Source: VXPQ01 sp964608315 (GTDB lineage: Bacteria > Bacteroidota > Rhodothermia > Rhodothermales > VXPQ01). From it: a stretch of DNA of 64,000 nt. A program made the translations under genes and the position numbers. Location: NCBI GenBank assembly GCA_964608315.1, contig CAZSNF010000002.1, positions 1-64,000 on the forward strand, in the 5' to 3' direction. Shown here one piece after another: positions 32,949 to 42,311 of this stretch (position 1 is its first letter; the number at the start of each line of letters is the position of its first letter). The notes under the pieces are model-generated. The model had not been told where the DNA came from and did no database searches. It was given only the letters and a program-made list of their open reading frames with translations.

Positions 32949-33629
32949 TCAAAAACCAATGCCGAGACTGAAGATCGTCGCATTCAGGCGCTGCTTGTCG
33001 GGACGGATGACGACGTTGGCGAACTCGTACTCCTCGTTGGTGAATTCCGATACCCCAAAGGTGCGCTTCGCCTCGGGGTAGAACCGCAAGCCGAACAACC
33101 GGATTTCCAGACCTGCGCCCACGGCGGCGGCCATGCTGAGCGTACGGAGACGGTCCTGATTGTTGGTGTCCGTAGCGAACCGCAGAACGGGCCCGCCCAC
33201 CACATACGGAGAAATCGTGGACAAATCGTACTGATACCGAATATCGACAGGGATTTCGATGTAGGTTACGAAGTGTTCGTCGTTCACCGTGCCGGTAATA
33301 TCGGGAATCCCGCCGTCCGGGCCGCCGAAAATGGCCCCCGGGTCCGGCGACGCGTCGAATCCCGCCGTTTCGGACGGATCGAAAAGCCGCCCTGCGTCCA
33401 TATACCGCAATCCCGGACGCAGTGAGAACGACCCCAGCGGCAAATCAACCCACAGGTGGACATGCCAGCCGGGCACCCGCTGAAGAGAAGCCGACTGCTC
33501 CTGCGTGGAAATGTCGCCCAACTCGGAAAACATGACGCCCGCAGAAACGCCCACCTGCGCATGCGCGGAAGTCGCCGCGCCGAAGCAAAGCGCCAGCGCG
33601 ACGCCTGCCATACCCAGTCCTTTTCGCAT
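32949..33629 (-). CDS. Outer-membrane beta-barrel protein (PorT/OmpA-like barrel)
   Basis: 226 residues with a signal peptide (GMAGVALALCFGAATSAHAQ) and alternating-hydrophobic strands, GVSAGVMFSEL, WHVHLWVDLPLG, LRPGLRYM, TYIEIPVDIRYQY, VGAGLEIRL, ending IFSLGIGF with a terminal aromatic residue that fits Omp85-dependent insertion. This is the pattern of the 8-stranded PorT-like family widespread in Bacteroidota. Function unknown. Confidence 0.75.
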   Translation of the reverse strand: MRKGLGMAGVALALCFGAATSAHAQVGVSAGVMFSELGDISTQEQSASLQRVPGWHVHLWVDLPLGSFSLRPGLRYMDAGRLFDPSETAGFDASPDPGAIFGGPDGGIPDITGTVNDEHFVTYIEIPVDIRYQYDLSTISPYVVGGPVLRFATDTNNQDRLRTLSMAAAVGAGLEIRLFGLRFYPEAKRTFGVSEFTNEEYEFANVVIRPDKQRLNATIFSLGIGF

Positions 33630-33657
33630 AAAATGCCCCGTATAAGTATAGATAGCT

Positions 33658-33716
33658 TGCGCACCCTCTCAGCCCCTGATTTTTGCGGACTTCGTCAGAG
33701 CGCCCTGAATAAATGC
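33658..33716 (-). repeat. Degenerate partial copy of the dispersed element
   Basis: Contains GCGCACCCTCTCAGCCCCTGA, TTTTTGCGGACTT and GTCAGAGCGCCCTGAAT, a diverged version of the left end in minus orientation. It lies just upstream of the barrel gene's start. Confidence 0.45.
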
Positions 33717-33826
33717 AACCTTACTCGCAGAAGCAAGTTTCTGCCATGCGCACATTGAGCGCATTAATTTGAACGCATATTGAACATGCATTCTGTTCCG
33801 CAATCCGGACCAACAGCCAAGCGCAC

Positions 33827-34960
33827 GTGAATATCGGCATTACGTGTTACCCGGTGTACGGGGGAAGCGGGGTCGTCGCCACAGAATTAGGCAAGGCCCT
33901 GGCGCTCCGGGGACATCAGATTCATTTCATCGCCTACTCCATGCCGTTCCGGCTGGCGCACGTTACGGAAAATATCTCCTTTCACGAGGTGGCGGTCAAT
34001 ACCTATCCCCTCTTCGAATACCCTCCCTATTCGCTGGCGCTCACGGGAAAAATGGTGGATGTGGCGCAGTTCGAACGCCTCGACCTCCTGCATGTGCATT
34101 ACGCCATACCCCACGCTACAAGCGCCGTGCTGGCTCGGGAAATTCTGCGCGAGCAAGGGCTCCGCGTTCCGGTATTCACCACGCTCCACGGCACGGATAT
34201 TACGCTGGTGGGACAAGACCCGGGGTTCGCGCCCGTGGTGAACCACGCTATCAACCACTCCGACGGCGTAACGGCTGTTTCCGAATATCTCCGCAGCGAA
34301 ACGGAGCGACATTTTCAGGTCGATGCGCCGATTAAAGTCATTCCCAATTTCATCGACACGACGCGCTTTCGACGCAACGAAAACACTGCTTTCAAACAAG
34401 CGGTGTGTCCGGATGGCGGAAAAATCATCCTGCATGTCTCGAATTTTCGTCCTGTGAAGCGCGTGGAAGACGTAATCCGCGTTTTTCATCGCCTCGCGCA
34501 GGACGGCATGGCGGTGAACCTGCTGATGGCGGGAGACGGGCCGGACCGGATGTCCGCCGAGCGACTGGCGCGCGAACTGGGGGTGTGCGGACGGATTCGC
34601 TTCCTTGGCAAGCAGGAGCCCATTGAGGAGTTGCTGTCCATCGCCGATGTGTTTCTCATTCCCAGCGGCTCGGAAACGTTCGGCCTGGCTGCGCTGGAAG
34701 CCATGGCGTGCAACGTGCCGATCGTGTCGAGCGCCATTGGAGGGCTGCCGGAACTGAACGTGGACGGCGAAACCGGCTTTCTGTGTCCGCTGGGCGACAT
34801 TGATGCGCTAACGGAAAAAACCCGCGCCATTCTGAGTGACGCTGCGCTGCAACGGCGGCTCGCAAGGAACGCCCGGCGGCGGGCCGTGGAAATATTCGAC
34901 CAGAACCAGATCGTACCCATGTACGAGGCCTATTACGAGCGCATTCTGGAACAGGCATGA
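33827..34960 (+). CDS. bshA: N-acetyl-alpha-D-glucosaminyl L-malate synthase
   Basis: GT4 glycosyltransferase that makes GlcNAc-malate, the first step of bacillithiol synthesis. 377 residues: the N-terminal ITCYPVYGGSGVVATELGKALA, HVHYAIPHATSAVLARE near 89, TTLHGTDITLVGQDP near 122, IPNFIDTTRF, VSNFRPVKRVEDVI near 205, and the C-terminal PSGSETFGLAALEAMACNVPIV with the EX7E site near 280. GTG at 33827 starts NIGITCYPVYGGSG as in the family. BshB and BshC are not in the window. A repeat copy follows the stop. Confidence 0.92.
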   Translation: MNIGITCYPVYGGSGVVATELGKALALRGHQIHFIAYSMPFRLAHVTENISFHEVAVNTYPLFEYPPYSLALTGKMVDVAQFERLDLLHVHYAIPHATSAVLAREILREQGLRVPVFTTLHGTDITLVGQDPGFAPVVNHAINHSDGVTAVSEYLRSETERHFQVDAPIKVIPNFIDTTRFRRNENTAFKQAVCPDGGKIILHVSNFRPVKRVEDVIRVFHRLAQDGMAVNLLMAGDGPDRMSAERLARELGVCGRIRFLGKQEPIEELLSIADVFLIPSGSETFGLAALEAMACNVPIVSSAIGGLPELNVDGETGFLCPLGDIDALTEKTRAILSDAALQRRLARNARRRAVEIFDQNQIVPMYEAYYERILEQA

Positions 34961-34970
34961 AACGACGCCC

Positions 34971-35031
34971 GGCCTGGCGCACCCCTCGCAAGCCTCTGAA
35001 CTTTGCAGATTTAATCAGAGTATCCCTTGAT
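34971..35031 (-). repeat. Partial copy of the dispersed element after bshA
   Basis: On the minus strand: AGGGATACTCTGATTAAATC, TGCAAAGTTCAGAGGCTTGC, GAGGGGTGCGCCAGGCCG. It lies ten bases after the bshA stop. Confidence 0.75.
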
Positions 35032-35109
35032 TATAAGGCGCGGAGCCGGACAAATGGCCGGTTCATGTGCAAGCCTTCGCCCGAAAATCGCCCGAAAAGA
35101 TTTTTCCTG

Positions 35110-35146
35110 TTGCGCTTTTGACGGAAAACGTCTATTCATGCTAATA
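35110..35146 (+). promoter_or_regulatory. Candidate promoter of the TonB-domain gene
   Basis: TTGCGC (35110) and TATTCA (35133) are separated by 17 bases; an overlapping TTGACG (35118) and CTAATA (35141) pair also has a 17-base spacer. Either would initiate about 40 bases before the gene at 35187. Confidence 0.3.
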
Positions 35147-35186
35147 GAGCCGTCGCGCATCCATCCACAAAACCATCGAGAACGCC

Positions 35187-35696
35187 ATGCTGACCAACTT
35201 CATGAAAAACAGAATAGTTATCGCTGCGGCAGCACTTTGCGCCGGATTCCTGCTGGCGTATCTCGTTTTGCCCCAACCCGATTCGGCGTACCCGGACATT
35301 GACATTGTCGTGAACGATCCCGACGACGCGGACATTGTCGCGGACGCGCTCCCCGCCGATATCCCGGACCATCTGCAGGAGCCGAAAGACGGCGTACACT
35401 TCATGGTAGAAGAAATGCCCACGTTGGTTGGAGGCCTCGCGACGATCATTGAGCAAATGAAATACCCTGAAATTGCCCGTAAAGCGGGCATAGAAGGACG
35501 CGTATTCCTGCAATTCGTCGTGAACGAGGAAGGCAACGTGCAAGACGTGGTCGTTCAGCGGGGCATTGGAGCCGGTTGCGACGAAGAAGCCGTCCGGGTC
35601 GTGAGCAACGCCAAATTCACGCCTGGCATGCAGGATGGAGAACCCGTCAAGGTGCGGATGTCGCTGCCCGTTACCTTCAAGCTTGCGCAGACATAG
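35187..35696 (+). CDS. TonB C-terminal domain protein, inner-membrane anchored
   Basis: 169 residues: an N-terminal membrane anchor (IVIAAAALCAGFLLAYLVLP), an acidic spacer of about 45 residues rich in Asp, and a TonB C-terminal domain EIARKAGIEGRVFLQFVVNEEGNVQDVVVQRGIGAGCDEEAVRVV with the YPEIARKAGIEG opening. The proline-rich periplasmic spanning region of true TonB is missing and the spacer is short, so it may be a shorter TonB-like coupling protein, as often found next to other genes in Bacteroidota. ExbB/D are not adjacent. Confidence 0.8.
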   Translation: MLTNFMKNRIVIAAAALCAGFLLAYLVLPQPDSAYPDIDIVVNDPDDADIVADALPADIPDHLQEPKDGVHFMVEEMPTLVGGLATIIEQMKYPEIARKAGIEGRVFLQFVVNEEGNVQDVVVQRGIGAGCDEEAVRVVSNAKFTPGMQDGEPVKVRMSLPVTFKLAQT

Positions 35697-35750
35697 TTGT
35701 CCAGACGAAACTTAAAATAATTAGGCGGGGAATTTTCGAGCCTTATTATT

Positions 35751-35769
35751 TTAAGGACACTCTATCAGG
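35751..35769 (+). repeat. Short solo end of the dispersed element
   Basis: TTTAAGGACACTCTATCAG matches the terminal repeat over about 14 bases in the 145-base gap between the TonB-domain gene and the hydrolase gene. Confidence 0.35.
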
Positions 35770-35841
35770 GGTGGTAACGCAGCGCCTGGGGCAGGAATGT
35801 TTGCTTTTATGTATTGAGGGTGCGATGCCCTCGGGCCCGCC

Positions 35842-36483
35842 ATGCATATCCAGGGATTTACCTGTAATCCGTTCCAGACGAATTGTTATGTCTGCCATGA
35901 CGACGGCGAGGCGGTCCTGATCGATGCGTCCTGCTCGACCCCGGAAGAATGCGCACAGGTCGAACGCTACATCGCCGACCGGGAACTGACCGTTCGCCGT
36001 CTGCTGCTGACGCATGGGCATATCGACCATATCTTCGGATGCGCCCACTTTGCACGGACATTCGGGATGGGCTTTCTGATGCACCGCGAGGACAGGGTTT
36101 TTATCACCCAGGCCGAGGCGCAAGCCCAACTGTTCGGGGAACCCATCGAAACCCCGCCTGAGCCGGAAGGCTTTCTGAACGAAGAAGACCGGGTGCATTT
36201 CGGCAACGCATCCCTTGCCGTGCTGCACACGCCGGGGCATTCCCCGGGATCGATTTCCTTCTACGACGCCGCCTCGCAGGCGCTGATTTCCGGAGATGTG
36301 CTGTTTCAGGGCTCCATCGGGCGTACGGATCTGTGGCGCGGCGACCTGCCCGAACTGATGCGGTCCATTTTCGAAAAACTCGTTCCCCTCGGAGACGCGG
36401 TGCGCGTCTATCCCGGTCACGGCCCGGTCACGACCCTTGGCGAGGAACGGCGAACGAATCCGTTCCTTCTGTCTCCCCTATGA
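35842..36483 (+). CDS. Metallo-beta-lactamase-fold hydrolase (glyoxalase II-like)
   Basis: 213 residues with the zinc-binding THGHIDHIFG near 58, a histidine in LHTPGHSPGS near 132, the aspartate in ISGDVLFQGS near 152, and a last histidine in VYPGHGPVTT near 195. The short form without the C-terminal substrate helical domain is common in hydroxyacylglutathione hydrolase-like proteins that act on other thioesters; in a bacillithiol-making organism its thiol partner may be bacillithiol, which is inference. It overlaps the LptF/G gene by four bases. Confidence 0.88.
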   Translation: MHIQGFTCNPFQTNCYVCHDDGEAVLIDASCSTPEECAQVERYIADRELTVRRLLLTHGHIDHIFGCAHFARTFGMGFLMHREDRVFITQAEAQAQLFGEPIETPPEPEGFLNEEDRVHFGNASLAVLHTPGHSPGSISFYDAASQALISGDVLFQGSIGRTDLWRGDLPELMRSIFEKLVPLGDAVRVYPGHGPVTTLGEERRTNPFLLSPL

Positions 36484-37913
36484 AGCAGCTGCACGGACTT
36501 ATTATGCGCATGCTCCCGGGACGGGTGCTCGGGTGGCTGGCGACACTCATGTTTCTGCTGGTGATGCAGTTCCTGATCAAGTACCTGCCCGATCTGGCGG
36601 GGAAAGGACTGCCTTTCGGCGTATTGCTCGAACTGATCGCTTACAATCTGGCCTACATGGTGGTGCTCGCCGTACCCATGTCGCTCCTGATCGGAACGAT
36701 GATGACGTTCGGTCGCATCGCCGAATCCCGGGCCTGGACGGTGATCAAGGCCTCCGGCGTGTCGCCTTTCCGGCTGATCTGGCCCGCCTTGCTGGTCGGA
36801 GCCGTCGTGGCTGTCGGCATGACGTACTTCAACAACCGCGCGTTGCCCGAAGCAAACTTCCGCGCCCGCAACCTGTGGTACGACATCCGCCGCAAACGCC
36901 CGGACTTCGAACTGCGCCCGGGCAGATTCTACGAAGGCGTCCGGGGCTACAGCATGCTCGTGCAGCGGGTCGCCGCCGGCTCCGGTACGCTGGAAGACGT
37001 GCTTGTTTACGACTATACGGACAATGCCCAGACCGTGATCAAGGCGCGCGCAGGACGTTTGCTCCCCCTCGCGGATCGACCGGAACTGGCGCTCACGCTG
37101 TTCGACGGCGAAATTCACCGTACGCCGGAGGGACAAGCATTCTCCCGAACAGAAGAGCGCTACGAACGGCTCTCTTTCGACAAATACCGGATGACGCTGG
37201 ACGCTTCCGAGTTTGCCTTCGAGCGGACGGCGGAGGGACGAACCAACCGTTCGGACCGCACGATGCCCACGCGGGACATGGTCCGGTTCGTGGATTCCCT
37301 GCGGCACAGCATTGATTCCTCGCTGGTCTACCTGACTGCGCATTTCACGCCAGAGCATTTCGGCAACCATGCTCCGGCGAACGGAGCGCCGCGCGTAAAG
37401 GAACCCTTCCTGACAACGCGCCCGGCTGCGCCGGAACAAGCCGAATCGGGAGCCGGACGCTCCCCGCCCGACGACGCCGCCATACTTGCCCAGGCCATCG
37501 AGCAAGCCCGAAACGTACGCATGCTCCTGGACGATACGCAGCGCGGCGTCGCCTGGGAATTGCAGCGCGCCGACCGGTTTCTGGTGGAGATCCACAAGAA
37601 GTACTCGATCGCCGTGGCGTGCCTTATTTTCATGCTCATCGGCGCCCCGCTGGGGCTGAGCACCCGGCGCGGCGGCCTCAGCTCGGCGGGCATTCCGGCG
37701 GCGGGCATTTTTCTTTTTTACTGGGTGACGCTCGTGCAAGGGGAAAAACTGGCGGACCGCGGCTTTCTCGAACCCTGGATCGGGATGTGGATCGCCAACC
37801 TTGCGATGATCGCGGCGGGACTATGGCTGATGGTCTACGTCACGCTGGATCTGCGCGCCACGCCGTCTCTACGCTCCCGGCTCCTGCGCCGGTTGCGCAA
37901 ACAGGATTCCTGA
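36480..37913 (+). CDS. LptF/LptG-family permease (YjgP/YjgQ)
   Basis: Membrane component of the LPS export ABC complex LptB2FG. 477 residues: an N-terminal three-helix membrane block (GWLATLMFLLVMQFLIKYLP, NLAYMVVLAVPMSLLIGT) with the family signature MMTFGRIAESRAWTVIKASGVSPFRL, a periplasmic beta-jellyroll domain with LPEANFRARNLWYDIRRKRPDFELRPGRFYEG, an additional stretch of about 130 Pro/Ala-rich residues, and a C-terminal membrane block beginning IHKKYSIAVACLIFMLIGAPLGLS. The partner is not in the window. ATG is inside the upstream stop (ATGA). Confidence 0.9.
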   Translation: MKQLHGLIMRMLPGRVLGWLATLMFLLVMQFLIKYLPDLAGKGLPFGVLLELIAYNLAYMVVLAVPMSLLIGTMMTFGRIAESRAWTVIKASGVSPFRLIWPALLVGAVVAVGMTYFNNRALPEANFRARNLWYDIRRKRPDFELRPGRFYEGVRGYSMLVQRVAAGSGTLEDVLVYDYTDNAQTVIKARAGRLLPLADRPELALTLFDGEIHRTPEGQAFSRTEERYERLSFDKYRMTLDASEFAFERTAEGRTNRSDRTMPTRDMVRFVDSLRHSIDSSLVYLTAHFTPEHFGNHAPANGAPRVKEPFLTTRPAAPEQAESGAGRSPPDDAAILAQAIEQARNVRMLLDDTQRGVAWELQRADRFLVEIHKKYSIAVACLIFMLIGAPLGLSTRRGGLSSAGIPAAGIFLFYWVTLVQGEKLADRGFLEPWIGMWIANLAMIAAGLWLMVYVTLDLRATPSLRSRLLRRLRKQDS

Positions 37914-37938
37914 CGACCGCCGCCCGCTCCCCGACCCG

Positions 37939-38628
37939 ATGCTGTATCTCGTCCCCACGCCGATCGGCAATCTCGAAGACATTACGCTCCGCGCCCTCCG
38001 TATTCTGAAGGAAGCGGATCTGATCGCCTGCGAAGATACGCGCACCTCGGGCATACTTCTCGCCCGCTACGAAATCCGCACGCCCGCGGTCAGTTACCAT
38101 GAACACAACGAACGGCGCCGGACGCCGGAACTCGTCGAACGCATGCAGGCGGGACAACGCATCGCCCTGATAAGCGACGCCGGGTCGCCGGGGATTTCAG
38201 ATCCGGGATTCTATCTGGTGCGGGCGTGCAAACAGCACGACATTCCCGTGGAGGCGCTGCCCGGACCTACCGCCGTCATCCCGGCGCTCACCGTCTCGGC
38301 GCTGCCCGCGGAGCGATTTGTTTTCGAGGGGTTCCTGCCCGCAAAAAAGGGGCGCCGCTCCCGGCTCGAAGCGCTCCGGGACGAACCGCGAACCATGGTT
38401 TTTTACGAATCGCCGCACCGGGCCGCCGCCACGATGAACCAGTTTGCGGAAATCTTCGGACCGGATCGTCCGGCGGCGGTCGCGCGGGAAATGACCAAGA
38501 AATTCGAGGAAATCCGGCGGGGAACGGTAAGGGAACTGGCGGATTTCCTCGAAGAAAAGTCCAGAGTCCGGGGAGAAATCGTACTGGTTGTGGCGGGGGC
38601 CGGGGTTACGATGGAGTTGTGGGGGTGA
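37939..38628 (+). CDS. rsmI: 16S rRNA (cytidine1402-2'-O)-methyltransferase
   Basis: 229 residues of the tetrapyrrole methylase fold: VPTPIGNLEDITLRALRIL at the N terminus, CEDTRTSGILLARY near 32, LISDAGSPGISDPG near 78, ALPGPTAVIPALTVS near 107, and the C-terminal AAVAREMTKKFEEIRRG. All blocks of RsmI are present; the domain that some longer members carry is absent. It is the last core gene before the defence island; a hairpin follows. Confidence 0.95.
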   Translation: MLYLVPTPIGNLEDITLRALRILKEADLIACEDTRTSGILLARYEIRTPAVSYHEHNERRRTPELVERMQAGQRIALISDAGSPGISDPGFYLVRACKQHDIPVEALPGPTAVIPALTVSALPAERFVFEGFLPAKKGRRSRLEALRDEPRTMVFYESPHRAAATMNQFAEIFGPDRPAAVAREMTKKFEEIRRGTVRELADFLEEKSRVRGEIVLVVAGAGVTMELWG

Positions 38629-38640
38629 GGGGTGGAGTAA

Positions 38641-38665
38641 GTAACGATTCGTGGCGAATAGTTAC
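38641..38665. terminator. Inverted repeat between rsmI and the defence island
   Basis: GTAACGATTCG (38641-38651) pairs with CGAATAGTTAC (38655-38665) with one mismatch, just 12 bases after the rsmI stop and 53 bases before the end of the convergent island gene. No T-run follows, so factor-independent termination is only possible. Confidence 0.35.
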
Positions 38666-38718
38666 CGCACCAGCGCGGCATACGGTGTCACCCTTTGATT
38701 CCTTGCATTCTGTTTGGA

Positions 38719-39366
38719 TTACGCTATCTCAAACGACAAAAATGCATGGTGCAATTTTATATTAGAGGTTTCCCTCCTCGGATGGCTGCTTTGCCAAGCC
38801 CACAGTTCGTCAATCAGTTCCGATGACTCCAGTTCTTCATTTCCATTCAAGTAGCGGTTGATGCCGCTGGCGGCAGTTGTAGCATCACCAGCGATCAGGT
38901 ATCCGATCATAAAACCGGTGGAGTGGTTTCCTGAATATTTGCCCGTTCGGAAGCGATCAATACCCTGCTCAACGTACAATTTACACAAACGACGACAGTT
39001 CCCGTCAATACGCTTACATTCGATGATCGCATGGGGGTCGTGCCCCTGAAAAGAGCATATCAAAATTGGAATGTCGGTTCGACCATCCGGCGCCAGCAGG
39101 TCAGGGTGAGAAAGGGATTCAGTCCCAGGTAACACCCGCATATCTGCATTTTTCCACACAAACTTTCTGTCGTCCAATGCTTCGCGCATACCCTTGCGCA
39201 ATCGTTCTGTGATTGGCACTTCGTCAGCATTAGAATTGACATCCGACGATTGCCGTGCATACACCCATCCAGCCTCGACGGTTCGCATGATTGCCGTAGC
39301 TATATCAGGTACAAGATCAATGAAAAGGCGGCCAGTCGTAACAGGCCCGTCAAGCGGCAACTTCAT
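38719..39366 (-). CDS. Putative PD-(D/E)xK nuclease next to a DNA methylase
   Basis: 215 residues with no clear family. The segment PDLLAPDGRTDIPILICSFQ-GHDPHAIIECKRID near 88-120 fits the D-x(n)-(E)xK nuclease core (Asp of RTDI, Glu and Lys of IIECK). It starts inside the methylase stop (ATGA), so the two are made together and the pair can be read as the cutting and modifying halves of one restriction system. No start other than the ATG at 39366 is plausible. GC is low compared with the core genes. Confidence 0.6.
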   Translation of the reverse strand: MKLPLDGPVTTGRLFIDLVPDIATAIMRTVEAGWVYARQSSDVNSNADEVPITERLRKGMREALDDRKFVWKNADMRVLPGTESLSHPDLLAPDGRTDIPILICSFQGHDPHAIIECKRIDGNCRRLCKLYVEQGIDRFRTGKYSGNHSTGFMIGYLIAGDATTAASGINRYLNGNEELESSELIDELWAWQSSHPRRETSNIKLHHAFLSFEIA

Positions 39367-42311
39367 ACAGCCCTTTGGGAGAAACTTTCAACAACAACCG
39401 CATCCGCGTCTTCCAACGCCGATACGCCCATCCAGTGTCGCCGGGCAGCCGGCTTGATAATCACGACCTCGTTGGTACCATGCACCCGGAGTTCGCGTTG
39501 ACCAACCAAGTGACTGGCAAGCGGAAACTCCATGCGTTCACCGATCCGATAGAGAACATCTTTGAGACTGCCTTGGGGAGAAATGACCCCTGCCGAAGAG
39601 GAGTCAGAGCCCTCTTCAAGAATGAAGCGAACAACCCGAAATGGTACGTGCTCGGCAAACTTGAAGACTTCGGCGTGCATATGGCGTCTATTCGCCGCCG
39701 ATAACCAAACATCTATCGCTGACAGAAACGTACGTGCATAGTCCAGGAGGTGACCAATACTGACAGGTTGTACGGAATTTTTTTGGCCGGACTTCCATTG
39801 CCAACTCGCACGGAATAGACCATCCCGTGCAACAATTCTATCAGCTTCGTCGAATTGATACAGATCGAAAACAGCCTCATCAAGGGCTCGCCAATCCTCC
39901 TTACTGATGTATTCTGGCTGTAACCGCTCGGTGAGTTGTAGCAGACGCTTGCCTGCCTCGGAATCCAAGGCCCCTGCAAGGTCAGGAATCGGCAAACGTT
40001 TAATATCTCCAAGTATGATTCGCTGCATCCATAGCCCAAAAGTGGAAGCGGTCATCAGAAAAAACCAAGCAGTGAACGACGAGCTCAGAATAGCATTAAG
40101 CAGATGAGCGGTCTCATTGTGCGTAGCCGGAAAAGCTGCACCGAATAAAGAATTATTGAAAACGGTATCCCGATCAGTAACGGCAACGATAGGACGACCA
40201 TGACCATCGCGCTGCAAAAATTCTTTGACGAGCAGGAGCGGTGCCCGATAGATATCCCGATTGCGAGGCGATTCAGCCTGTGCAATATCAAACGAAGCTA
40301 AATCGTCCGGTACGTAGAATAGATGAAGGTCTCTCGCAGTTAGTAAAGGAAGCCCCCGCAGAAAACTCGAATCACGGCTTCGATTGCCAACTGCCAATCC
40401 TGAACGAAATTTCACGCCCAGTTCACCAAGTTGATCAACCAGCGCTGGATGGCTGGACATCACTCTGTCCAGCAGTGACAGATCGCGGCGAGAACCGAGA
40501 AACGCGGCTTTCAGCAATTCTGGTTTTCGCTCCCAATCGGCCAGCGGTAATGTGACGATATCGCTACGCGCTATCTCGAACGTATGGCTCCGGTCGCTGG
40601 ATAGAGACCATGGAACTTGCACGGCGGTGATCGCATCGCGGCGCACAGATCGGTGTCGTGCAAAGAGAACCATTGCAGGCATGTTGCCCCGCGAAAACAG
40701 CCAATTGGACTGGTTGGACAGATTTACCAGTGTCACCGGAGACAGTCTTTGTATGAGTTTGCGCGAAGCAGTCAAACCAGTCTTGCTTAGACTAAAGAAG
40801 TGTGCGGCGCTTAGAACCAGGCCAAATCGTGTGTTCTCGGAGGCAAAATCCATGGCTCGAATCGCAAAATCCAAACTTTCACCGCGAGGCGAGCGCACAT
40901 CATGTAGGGCAGCCCGCTTACGACGGGCAGCGGTACCTTCGCTGCCTTGAAAGCTCCATGGCGGATTGCCAACAATGACATCGAATTTCTTTATATCGTC
41001 TTGTTCGGTCAACACAGCCTGCCCATCGGCACCGTTTTCCACATCCCATGCATCGCCGACAATTAGCGTTTTGCCGATCAGCGGATCGAACTTCAACGCT
41101 TGCAGAATCTGCGGATCAGGGTCGAGTTCCAAGGCAGCCAAATACAAACTGAATGCCGCTACCCGCACTGCAGCTTCGCTGATGTCCACCCCGTAAATTT
41201 GCTGGTGCAGCGTGGAACGAATCAATTCGCGATTTGGCGGCCCACCTATCGCTTTTGAGCGAAGGTTGACAAGCCTCCGTAGCGCTTCGACCAGAAAGAC
41301 GCCCGATCCGCATGTCAAATCAAGTACTGTTTCCTCCCCCGTGAGCCCTTCGGTAATTTCGTCCAGAACAAGGGAAACGAGCGACAATCTGGTGTAGAAA
41401 ACATCCCTTCGGGAATTTGAATCAGAAGTTGATTGGTCCGAGTGGGCGAACTGTTCATAAATTGAACTGATCAGTTCTACCGGTATCACGTCGAACTGGT
41501 ACGGAAAAAGCGATCTTTGTCCAGACTTCGAATCCGTGGCTTCAAGAAAATTTGCAGCCATGCGTAGGTGTTCATCGCTCGGAACGGCTGTGTCATGCGG
41601 CGAGAACATGTCGCCATTAAAGGTGTCTCGAAGCCAGTCGAACAATCGTTCTGTGGCGGAACGATCCCGTAATATGGCGGGGAAGGTTTCGTGACCGTAT
41701 GTATTCTTGAGGAGTTCCTTGGTAACGATATTTCGATCAATCAGGTACTGAACAAATATCGACTGACCAATCAGTCCTTGAGCGCCAGAACGTTCAAGCC
41801 CCGCAGCGATAAGATTACGCTCAAATCCAGCGAGATCGGACAGAAGCTGTTGATCGACGCTGGTTGTGCGATTAACGCGGGTTGCCTGTTGCCAGAACCG
41901 CCCCGTCTCCATAGCGAGCCTGCCTGCGAACGCATCAAGACTATCCAACTCATTCTCAACCCTTGAGAAGGTCCGTAGCCGATGCGCGTCAGCATCCCCG
42001 GTCCTCTGGGGTCTGCCAAAGCCATTGTATATCTCGATCTTCTCCGGCGAAACCACCCACAGCAACGGTGCGAAACCCTGGTTCCAGACATCTCGACGCC
42101 ACTTGGCGACCTGTTCGTCAGATGGAATGCTCGGTTCAAACTTGAAATAGACCTTAAGCCCCGAGTGGCTACGCCACAAGGCATCGGGAGAAAACTCCCG
42201 GAAGCGTTCGGTGCGAGCCTCGTCATCCAGCAACACATCTTTGTGTACCGGCTTACCATCCGCCAAGTATCCCGTCGCCTCAAGTACTTCGTGCAGGTTC
42301 TGGGCACTCAT
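39363..42311 (-). CDS. Large N6-adenine DNA methylase (type IIG/BREX-like)
   Basis: 982 residues. The N-terminal third (SGLKVYFKFEPSIPSDEQVAKWRR, LLWVVSPEKIEIYNGFG) resembles the front of type IIG enzymes but the D-ExK nuclease residues are not evident. The SAM motif is LDLTCGSGVFLVEALRR near 335, the catalytic motif IV is FDVIVGNPPWSFQG near 448, and the C-terminal 450 residues probably recognise DNA. ATG at 42311 is preceded by GAGGAA; a GTG two codons upstream is a second option. The cutting activity may be supplied by the overlapping nuclease gene. Confidence 0.8.
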   Translation of the reverse strand: MSAQNLHEVLEATGYLADGKPVHKDVLLDDEARTERFREFSPDALWRSHSGLKVYFKFEPSIPSDEQVAKWRRDVWNQGFAPLLWVVSPEKIEIYNGFGRPQRTGDADAHRLRTFSRVENELDSLDAFAGRLAMETGRFWQQATRVNRTTSVDQQLLSDLAGFERNLIAAGLERSGAQGLIGQSIFVQYLIDRNIVTKELLKNTYGHETFPAILRDRSATERLFDWLRDTFNGDMFSPHDTAVPSDEHLRMAANFLEATDSKSGQRSLFPYQFDVIPVELISSIYEQFAHSDQSTSDSNSRRDVFYTRLSLVSLVLDEITEGLTGEETVLDLTCGSGVFLVEALRRLVNLRSKAIGGPPNRELIRSTLHQQIYGVDISEAAVRVAAFSLYLAALELDPDPQILQALKFDPLIGKTLIVGDAWDVENGADGQAVLTEQDDIKKFDVIVGNPPWSFQGSEGTAARRKRAALHDVRSPRGESLDFAIRAMDFASENTRFGLVLSAAHFFSLSKTGLTASRKLIQRLSPVTLVNLSNQSNWLFSRGNMPAMVLFARHRSVRRDAITAVQVPWSLSSDRSHTFEIARSDIVTLPLADWERKPELLKAAFLGSRRDLSLLDRVMSSHPALVDQLGELGVKFRSGLAVGNRSRDSSFLRGLPLLTARDLHLFYVPDDLASFDIAQAESPRNRDIYRAPLLLVKEFLQRDGHGRPIVAVTDRDTVFNNSLFGAAFPATHNETAHLLNAILSSSFTAWFFLMTASTFGLWMQRIILGDIKRLPIPDLAGALDSEAGKRLLQLTERLQPEYISKEDWRALDEAVFDLYQFDEADRIVARDGLFRASWQWKSGQKNSVQPVSIGHLLDYARTFLSAIDVWLSAANRRHMHAEVFKFAEHVPFRVVRFILEEGSDSSSAGVISPQGSLKDVLYRIGERMEFPLASHLVGQRELRVHGTNEVVIIKPAARRHWMGVSALEDADAVVVESFSQRAV

